5,909 nucleotides of DNA from Pseudomonadota bacterium (GTDB lineage Bacteria; Pseudomonadota; Alphaproteobacteria; Rhizobiales; Rhizobiaceae). The notes under the pieces are model-generated. The model was not told the DNA's origin. It did no database searches and saw only the letters and a program-made list of their open reading frames with translations. Both the position numbers and the translations under genes were made by a program. Shown one piece after another: positions 4,818-5,909 of this stretch (position 1 is the stretch's first letter; each line of letters starts with the position of its first letter). The stretch is from NCBI GenBank assembly GCA_023387715.1, contig JAEWHQ010000387.1:1-5909 (forward strand), read 5' to 3'.

Positions 4818-5909
4818 ATGACCGACGCAACCGTACACCCGCTTTACGAAACCTATAATCGTGCGGCTCTGCGTTTTGAGCGAGGAGAGGGCATTTGGCT
4901 GATTACCGATAAGGGTGAGCGCTACCTCGATTTTGCTGCCGGTATTGCTGTCAACGCACTCGGCCATAACCATCCGCATCTGGTATCAGCGCTGAAAGAT
5001 CAGGCAGACAAATTATGGCATGTATCGAATATTTATGAAGTGCCGGGTCAGGAAAAACTTGGCAAGCGTCTGACTGAAAATACATTTGCTGACCGTGTTT
5101 TCTTCACCAATAGCGGTGCGGAAGCAATCGAATGCGCGATCAAAACCGCGCGTCGTTATCATTTTGTCAATGGCCAGCCGGAACGCTACCGCATTGTGAC
5201 TTTTGAAGGTGCTTTCCACGGCCGTACATTGGCAACGATTGCCGCTACCGGTCAGGAAAAATATCTGGAAGGTTTTGGCCCTAAAGTTGATGGCTTCGAT
5301 CAGGTGCCTTTTGGCGATGAAAAAGCATTGAAAGCTGCCATCACCAATGAAACTGCCGGTATTTTGCTGGAGCCTGTGCAGGGCGAGGGCGGTTTGCGTC
5401 CGTTCACCGATGAAATGCTGCGTGCTATCCGTAAGCTTTGCGACGACAACGGCATTTTGTTGATTTTTGATGAAGTTCAAAGCGGTGTTGGCCGTACAGG
5501 CCGCTTGTTTGCGCATGAATGGGCAGGCATCACCCCTGACATTATGGCGATTGCCAAGGGCATCGGCGGCGGTTTCCCGCTTGGCGCATGTCTTGCAACG
5601 GCTGAAGCCTCCAAGGGCATGACAGCGGGCACTCATGGCACCACCTATGGCGGTAATCCGCTGGCGATGGCAGTGGGCAATGCGGTGCTTGATGTGATGT
5701 TGGATGAAGAATTTCTGCCGCATGTGCAGAAAATTGCTCTCATTTTGAAACAGGGCTTTGCCTCTTTGATCGACCGTTTCCCGAATATTGTGTCGGAAGT
5801 GCGCGGTCGTGGTCTTTTGATTGGCCTTAAATGCGTTGTGCCAAACACAATGCTGCTGCAGGCCGTGCGTGATGAACATATGCTGGCAGTGACTGCCGGT
5901 GATAATGTG
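4818..5909 (+). CDS. argD: Acetylornithine aminotransferase, 3'-truncated by window edge
   Basis: Catalyses the PLP-dependent conversion of N-acetylglutamate 5-semialdehyde and glutamate to N2-acetylornithine and 2-oxoglutarate, the fourth step from glutamate to ornithine and arginine, in the cytoplasm. Related enzymes can also serve lysine biosynthesis as DapC. The frame is open from ATG 4818 to the last base, 364 codons; the family is near 400 residues, so about 35 are missing. Class III aminotransferase features are clear: [16 protein letters not shown] (38-53), TNSGAEAIE (97-105) for phosphate binding, FHGRTLA (133-139) with the PLP-stacking aromatic position, EPVQGEGG (185-192), [13 protein letters not shown] (216-228) with the PLP-binding D218, and [12 protein letters not shown] (246-257) with the Schiff-base lysine K247. 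[12 protein letters not shown] (272-283) follows. The gene diverges from gcrA. In related genomes argF commonly follows, but that is beyond this window. Confidence 0.95.
   Translation, partial: MTDATVHPLYETYNRAALRFERGEGIWLITDKGERYLDFAAGIAVNALGHNHPHLVSALKDQADKLWHVSNIYEVPGQEKLGKRLTENTFADRVFFTNSGAEAIECAIKTARRYHFVNGQPERYRIVTFEGAFHGRTLATIAATGQEKYLEGFGPKVDGFDQVPFGDEKALKAAITNETAGILLEPVQGEGGLRPFTDEMLRAIRKLCDDNGILLIFDEVQSGVGRTGRLFAHEWAGITPDIMAIAKGIGGGFPLGACLATAEASKGMTAGTHGTTYGGNPLAMAVGNAVLDVMLDEEFLPHVQKIALILKQGFASLIDRFPNIVSEVRGRGLLIGLKCVVPNTMLLQAVRDEHMLAVTAGDNV

Noticed and set aside
4791..4979. Minus-strand frame of 62 codons at the beginning of argD
   Set aside because: It is antisense to the conserved N-terminus of ArgD, lacks a ribosome site and has no recognisable similarity.
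5013..5879. Open minus-strand frame of 288 codons opposite argD
   Set aside because: The plus strand is a clear ArgD with all catalytic motifs. The minus-strand product is rich in His, Gln, Cys and Phe without recognisable motifs, as expected from the reverse complement of a conserved gene.
1..5909. CRISPR array, tRNA or rRNA genes, insertion sequence or prophage attachment site
   Set aside because: No regularly spaced direct repeats, no tRNA-like cloverleaf or rRNA sequence, no transposase frame and no terminal inverted repeats with target duplications were seen.

Overview
The window looks like chromosomal DNA of an alphaproteobacterium of the Hyphomicrobiales, closest in style to the Brucella/Ochrobactrum group. 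Three things support this: a complete gcrA (a cell-cycle regulator confined to Alphaproteobacteria), its neighbour argD, and a marked scarcity of GANTC, the CcrM methylation site. GANTC occurs only three times in 5.9 kb by direct reading. The lineage is inferred from gene content and style; no database was searched.

Left part (1-3503): a surface-polysaccharide locus. At the left edge, on the minus strand, is the first part of what is probably a polysaccharide flippase-type membrane protein. It starts at a TTG behind a good Shine-Dalgarno sequence. Diverging from it on the plus strand is a tightly packed three-gene operon: a NodB-type polysaccharide deacetylase, then two GT-B fold family-4 glycosyltransferases. 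Both junctions are overlaps (ATGA and TGATG), so translation is probably coupled. The operon ends at a strong 13-bp hairpin with U-tracts on both strands, which also serves gcrA from the other side.

Middle (3526-4101, minus): gcrA, encoding a 191-residue protein with the GcrA N-terminal DNA-binding domain, an Ala/Pro/Thr-rich linker and a C-terminal Cys/His-containing sigma-interaction domain.

Intergenic region (4102-4817): about 700 bp, AT-rich and without a convincing protein gene, but not featureless. It holds several strong inverted repeats, promoter-like matches and a textbook intrinsic terminator (4682-4702) on the plus strand with no gene in front of it. The simplest reading is a small RNA, or a long attenuated leader of argD, on the plus strand. 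This is the least explained part of the window. One of the three GANTC sites lies here, 26 bases before the terminator stem.

Right part (4818-5909, plus): argD, acetylornithine aminotransferase, complete at its start and cut off by the window edge after 364 codons. The chief points for a second look are the unexplained structured intergenic RNA candidate, the 6-codon upstream ORF whose stop overlaps the argD start, and the regulatory palindromes in front of gcrA and argD.
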